Source: Mangrovihabitans endophyticus
Lineage (GTDB): Bacteria > Actinomycetota > Actinomycetes > Mycobacteriales > Micromonosporaceae
Direction of reading: 5' to 3'
DNA: 64,000 nt
Assembly (NCBI RefSeq): GCF_014646155.1
Contig: NZ_BMMX01000002.1
Location: 248,001-312,000, forward strand
Shown here: in pieces, positions 60,457 to 64,000 of the stretch
Layout of the letters: every line of letters starts with the position of its first letter
Position numbering within the stretch: the first letter of the stretch is position 1
The notes under the pieces: model-generated
Databases searched by the model: none
The model's input: the letters and a program-made list of their open reading frames with translations, nothing else
Told to the model about the DNA's origin: nothing
Position numbers and translations under genes: made by a program

Positions 60457-60648
60457 ACAGGTCGTCGTGGCGCTACCCTGCGTCCTATGCCCGCGGGCCG
60501 CTCAGATCGAACTCCTGCGCGCTCTCTGCCTCGCCCGCATGGCGAACACCACCCTAGTCCTGCGCCTTGCTGGAGAGCCGCCTGTGCGTAGGGGCTCGGA
60601 CACTGCAACATCCGTCCAGCCCGCCTGCACGGCAAGCCGTCTCAGAGG

Positions 60649-61083
60649 TCACCTCCGCGTGCAGCGGACCCGGACGCGCAGCATCGGCAGCGCCCATTTC
60701 GGGTGCAGCTTGATGGTGGTCTCGGAGCGAGGTCGCCGCTGTGGCAGGCGGCCATGTCGTGGGGCGAGTTGGTCCAGGGCGGCGGCGCGGGCAGGATCGG
60801 CGCGCAGGTGCAACCCGGTGCGGCCGTGCGAGGCGAGGTCGCGGCGCATCCCGCATAGCACGAGTTGCTCGTGGTCGCCGGTCACCGCGAACTCCGGCGG
60901 CGGCTCGGCCACCGGCTCGGGTTCGGGTCGGTGGTTGGCGCGGCTGTCCCGGAAGGTGCCGGCGATGAACAGTTGCCGCCCGGGCGGTTGGCGCCAGTCA
61001 AGTCGAGTTCCGACCAGGAAGGCGCCGACCGTACCGGCCGCGGAGAACGCGTCGGCGCCGGCCCCGACCCAGCCACTATCCAA
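60649..61083 (-). CDS. Hypothetical protein coupled to a Nudix gene
   Basis: 144 residues from TTG 61083, which overlaps the Nudix stop codon (TTGGATAG), suggesting coupled translation. A short hydrophobic patch (AAGTVGAFLVGTRL) near the N-terminus is followed by Pro/Glu-rich and Arg-rich sequence. No family recognised. It could equally be downstream sequence that happens to stay open in GC-rich DNA. Confidence 0.4.
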   Translation of the reverse strand: MDSGWVGAGADAFSAAGTVGAFLVGTRLDWRQPPGRQLFIAGTFRDSRANHRPEPEPVAEPPPEFAVTGDHEQLVLCGMRRDLASHGRTGLHLRADPARAAALDQLAPRHGRLPQRRPRSETTIKLHPKWALPMLRVRVRCTRR

Positions 61084-61729
61084 GATAGACTTCCTGCAGC
61101 GCCGTCAGGAAATGGTCGATGCGCATCCGCATGGACCGGTCCATCGGCAAGGCGCCGATCTCGTCTGGTGGCGTCCAGCGGACCTCGCTCGTCTCGTCGC
61201 TGGGTGTAGGTGTCCCGCCGATCGGACGGGCGGTGAACACCACCGAGAACTCCTGCCGTGCCTCATGATTGCTGGTGTAGAGGATGACGTGCCGAGGGTC
61301 GGTGTAGAGCCCGACCAGACCGGTGATCTCCACCTCGACCCCGGTCTCCTCGACGGTCTCCCGCACCGCGGCCTCCGGCAACGACTCACCGAGATCCATG
61401 CCGCCACCGGGCAACGCCCAGTTGTCGTTGTCCGAGCGACGGATCAGCAGGATCGAACCGTCGTCGCCGACCACCACGACGTTGGCCGACGGCACGACGC
61501 TGGTGGCCTCCGGTGCCTGCGCCGCGGTGAAGCTGTAGATGTGCGTGTTGACCAGCAACTGGTCGTCAGCGCGGTAGATCGAGTTGTACAGCACGGTGCG
61601 ATGCAACCGGAACTCGATGCCGTCGATGCCGAACAACGGCCGGTACATCACCAGAGAAGGGCTTCCCGGCGGCCAGCCCACGATGGGCGAGACATATGCG
61701 ACGCGTCCTGCCATGGGATGATCACCCAT
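61076..61729 (-). CDS. Nudix hydrolase with regulator-derived N-terminal region
   Basis: 217 residues. The Nudix box GGGMDLGESLPEAAVRETVE followed by ETG is complete (about 112-134). Upstream of it, residues ~40-70 (IEFRLHRTVLYNSIYRADDQ, LLVNTHIYSF) resemble the C-terminal part of actinobacterial XRE regulators with a phospholipase-D-like or DUF5919-type domain, so the protein looks like a fusion of half that domain to a Nudix enzyme. The start is ATG 61729 or ATG 61714; neither has an ideal ribosome site. Its substrate may be bound partly by the extra region. Confidence 0.88.
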   Translation of the reverse strand: MGDHPMAGRVAYVSPIVGWPPGSPSLVMYRPLFGIDGIEFRLHRTVLYNSIYRADDQLLVNTHIYSFTAAQAPEATSVVPSANVVVVGDDGSILLIRRSDNDNWALPGGGMDLGESLPEAAVRETVEETGVEVEITGLVGLYTDPRHVILYTSNHEARQEFSVVFTARPIGGTPTPSDETSEVRWTPPDEIGALPMDRSMRMRIDHFLTALQEVYLG

Positions 61730-61822
61730 GACGAGCTAGCGATTATTCACCGAACCGGCTCCCCGTCCGCAGTAGTGAGGTGATCTCAGCGAAGATCCGC
61801 TGCCGAGCTTGGACCGAAATGG

Positions 61823-62194
61823 CTACGCGCTGTGTCGTCCGAATACCAGGCAGAACGGGTGACCTGCCGGGTCTGCGAAGACGCGGTAGCGGCCCTCAAG
61901 TTCGCCCGGCAGGCGTCTTGCCCCCAAGGCGATAACCTGGCGCTCGGCGGTGTCTGCGTCATCGACGCGAATGTCCAGATGTACCTGTTGAGGGTGTTGT
62001 GATTCGGGCCAGTCCGGCGCGCGGTAGGGCGCAACACGCTGGAACGCCAGTTGGCGCTGGCCCGGTTCGGTGCCGATAACGACCCAGTCGCCGCTGTCCT
62101 CGTTGATGCGCATGCCCAGGACTGCGGCGTAGAACGCGGCGAGTTCCCTCGGCTCGGGACAGTCGAGCACCGTCTTCTCCAAGCGTCCGATCAC
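61823..62194 (-). CDS. VOC superfamily protein
   Basis: 123 residues. KTVLDCPEPRELAAFYAAVL opens the first beta-alpha-beta unit; VHLDIRVDDADTAERQVIAL and VFADPAGHPFCLVFG form the second, the usual glyoxalase_6-like layout. GTG 62194 is placed at the start of the fold. A stand-alone gene with unknown substrate. Confidence 0.9.
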   Translation of the reverse strand: MIGRLEKTVLDCPEPRELAAFYAAVLGMRINEDSGDWVVIGTEPGQRQLAFQRVAPYRAPDWPESQHPQQVHLDIRVDDADTAERQVIALGARRLPGELEGRYRVFADPAGHPFCLVFGRHSA

Positions 62195-62338
62195 GCTTCG
62201 ATTCTGGCATCCGTCGCCGGTCACACCTGTTCGACACGGGCCACCGTCCAACCCGGACAGTGCTCGACAGGGCGTGAAACCATCGATAGACAAGGTCTTT
62301 GCGACAGATCCGCGTATTCGAGATGCTCCACGTGATCG

Positions 62339-62610
62339 CCTATTCTGCCATGCTCGACGTGCCCCGGGAGCTGGTGCAGCACCTTGGCCGGTTGCTGGCC
62401 GCGCAGCGCCGCGACCTCGGCACTTGGGCCAGGGTCCTCGGGCAGATCGCCGTCTCCGCCGCTCGCACCGACACGTTCCCCGGCGAACGTTATCGGCGCA
62501 TCGCGCGAAGACGCGGCGCGAAACGCGCGATCGTCGCGGTCGGCCGCTCCATGCTGACGATCATCTGGCACCTGCTGTCCGCCCCGGAAACCGGCTGGCT
62601 TCCACGACCT
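62339..62610 (+). pseudogene. Mosaic of two transposase remnants (IS5-like N-end, IS110-like C-end)
   Basis: At 62345-62430 the frame reads MLDVPRELVQHLGRLLAAQR, like the first residues of IS5-type transposases. After ~40 bp, in the same frame, it becomes GERYRRIARRRGAKRAIVAV then GRSMLTIIWHLLS, which is the conserved C-terminus of IS110-family transposases. Neither element is complete and the two were probably joined by nested insertion and deletion. Confidence 0.65.
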
Positions 62611-62639
62611 CGGCGCCGGTTTCCACTTGCCGTGCTCGT

Positions 62640-63152
62640 TCATCCGTCGGTGGGTTCGCGGTTGATGCGGTCGAGCAGCGGTGGGCTCCAGTGGCTGCCG
62701 TAGGCGTGTCGGAGCTGTGGCAGGCGCCAATCTCGGCCGGTCACCGTGCCTCGGCAGATCGAGCTGCCGCAATGGCATGTCATGGTCCAGGTCTCGATCC
62801 CGGTATGGGTGGCGTAGTCGATCGTCAGTTCCGTGCCGACGGCGATGTTCCGGCGGGCGACAACGGTGACCGCGTCGATGTGCCAGAGGTTGGGATCGCA
62901 GGAGTGGTTGCCGTAGCGAGCGGGGTGTGCAGGGTCGAGCAGCAGGTGGAGGCCATGGTCGACGGTGAGGCTGCTGAAGGGAGGGGCGAGTGCGGCCAGT
63001 GACGCGTCGTCGATGAGTTGTCCACCCAACTGCAAGACCGCTTCGCCGGCGGGGAGATCGGTGGTGGCGAATAGTCCCTCGCCCTCGATGTTCGATCGTC
63101 CGACTCGTGCGTGCGGAGTAAGCCAGCACTGGGCGGCAAAGGGCTTGGTCAT
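62640..63152 (-). CDS. SET-domain protein (putative lysine methyltransferase)
   Basis: 170 residues. RVGRSNIEGEGLFATTDLPA is the N-terminal SET strand, YGNHSCDPNLWH the NHSCxPN core that binds SAM, ELTIDYATH the catalytic-Tyr segment, and CHCGSSICRGTVTG a post-SET zinc cysteine cluster. Bacterial SET proteins of this compact kind are rare but recurrent; the substrate is unknown. ATG 63152 overlaps the stop of the recombinase remnant upstream (ATGA). It lies among decayed mobile DNA and may be horizontally acquired. Confidence 0.88.
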   Translation of the reverse strand: MTKPFAAQCWLTPHARVGRSNIEGEGLFATTDLPAGEAVLQLGGQLIDDASLAALAPPFSSLTVDHGLHLLLDPAHPARYGNHSCDPNLWHIDAVTVVARRNIAVGTELTIDYATHTGIETWTMTCHCGSSICRGTVTGRDWRLPQLRHAYGSHWSPPLLDRINREPTDG

Positions 63153-63545
63153 CGGTGTGGTGCACCTTCGTTCATTGTTGAGGTGGACGAGTACGGCTCA
63201 CGACTTGTGACCTCGGCGGCATGGTTGGTCCAGTCGCCGGCGCTGGCGCGTTGCCAGGCGGCGACGACGCTGATATGGATGCCGAGCATGCAGGCGAGGA
63301 TCGCAGCAGATAGTTCGGTGCCCAGGTGGAACAGCGCGGTGGAACGGGATTGTGCGGGGCTGCGGCCGAGATCGCGTAGCCGTTTTGGTGAGTTGGAAGG
63401 CGCTGATGGGCCAGCCGGGTTGGCCGCCGGGAAACAGCCCATGGATTGGTGACTGGGGGCCGCCGGCGACGCGTACTTCGGTGTCGATGCTGTCGTTGTG
63501 CAGCAGTGGGCGGGTGTGTTCCCAGGGGTTTCGGTGTCGACGTGG
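63149..63545 (-). pseudogene. Recombinase/integrase-like C-terminal remnant, frameshifted
   Basis: The terminal part reads KRLRDLGRSPAQSRSTALFH and LGIHISVVAAWQRASAGDW. This resembles the C-terminal region of a common actinobacterial tyrosine-recombinase-like family. The preceding portion (PIHGLFPGGQPGWPISAFQL) is in another frame, so at least one frameshift separates them near 63400. The catalytic core is absent or unreadable. Confidence 0.6.
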
Positions 63546-63840
63546 TGACCGGCTAGAAGATCTCCGTCTCGACCCTTGGTGTCCGCGGCGGCACGTATAA
63601 AGGATTCCACCTCGGCGGCGAGGCGTCGAGCCTCGCCTTGACGGCCCGCGCCGGCCGCCACCCGGGTCAGGAACCTCAGCGCCGCCGCCCTGTCCGAGAG
63701 GTCGTCGATCGTGCCGACGAGTTGAACCGCTCGCCACAGCGCGCTCGAGGTTGCCGAGCGCGGCGTGGGTTCTCGCCGTTACCGTGGTGATCGCGGGTTC
63801 GGTTCCCACAGGCGACCAACGCTCCACCAGATGCCGCGAC
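63546..63840 (-). pseudogene. TPR-region remnant of an XRE-TPR-like protein, frameshifted
   Basis: One frame gives ERWSPVGTEPAITTVTARTH then AALGNLER. After a +1 shift near 63745 it continues LWRAVQLVGTIDDLSDRAAA then GEARRLAAEVESFIRAA. Together these look like the alpha-helical repeat tail of actinobacterial TPR regulators. The remaining 160 bp to the window edge show nothing recognisable. Confidence 0.4.
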
Positions 63841-64000
63841 TCGAACCGTGAAGCCGCTCTTCCACGCCCGGTCCGTCAGACCTGCATAGTCTGCTAGATC
63901 CTCCGTCGGATTGCCGATGAGCGGGTGCCCCGTGGACTGACATGCGTCGGCATGGCGCCTCGCTGATTGAGGTCGTGACGGAGATCCACGCCGCCTGCGA

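Overview
This is high-GC actinobacterial DNA. Clues are the GC-rich third codon positions, frequent GTG and TTG starts, an F420-type oxidoreductase, an XRE/DUF397 pair and a SARP-like regulator. Micromonosporaceae or Streptomyces-like is an inference; nothing here fixes the genus.

Region 1 (1-40098) is a large hybrid NRPS-PKS cluster. From the left: the 3' end of a probable FkbH-like gene; a class I O-methyltransferase; two C-A-T NRPS modules; an F420-type luciferase-like oxidoreductase; a convergent pair (MupA-type luciferase-like monooxygenase and FAH-fold hydrolase); a type II thioesterase; an A-less C-T protein; and a KS-AT-ACP PKS with a hybrid-type KS. A NarL/LuxR-type regulator and 1.8 kb of mostly non-coding DNA follow. 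Next come four tightly coupled PKS genes, [dead ACP]-KS-AT-ACP-KS-ACP, KS-AT-KR-ACP, KS-AT-KR(dead)-ACP-KS-AT-DH(dead)-KR-ACP and a lone KS, and then a 3-hydroxyacyl-CoA dehydrogenase-like gene. FkbH-, FkbG- and FkbK-like genes at the two ends suggest a methoxymalonyl-ACP-type extender unit. The assembly line shows much remodelling: a KS N-terminus copied onto an NRPS, two places where an AT was excised leaving its downstream linker, dead ACP, KR and DH domains, altered AT motifs, and no integrated thioesterase.

Region 2 (40095-44043) is a compact terpene operon (P450, class I terpene synthase, polyprenyl diphosphate synthase) bracketed by remnants of IS630- and IS3-type transposases. A ~97-bp inverted-repeat element lies just upstream. 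Two more copies lie in the NRPS-PKS cluster, one after the KS-AT-ACP gene and one in the long intergenic region.

Region 3 (44170-52529) is mixed accessory and housekeeping content: XRE-TPR regulator, hexapeptide acyltransferase and acyl-CoA dehydrogenase-like pair, two Nudix/small genes, a TetR/aldo-keto reductase locus with a visible operator, a VOC protein and a frameshifted DMP19-like pseudogene.

Region 4 (52626-60456) starts with a convergent XRE/DUF397 pair separated by a terminator hairpin. It continues with a five-gene, overlap-coupled operon: SARP/BTAD-like protein, P-loop ATPase with HEAT-like repeats, SPFH-like protein, VWA-OmpA lipoprotein and multi-pass membrane protein. I know no named system with this composition. 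It is the best candidate here for an undescribed envelope-linked sensing or conflict system.

Region 5 (60457-64000) holds Nudix, VOC and SET-domain genes among decayed transposase, recombinase and TPR fragments, and looks like an eroded mobile-element boundary.
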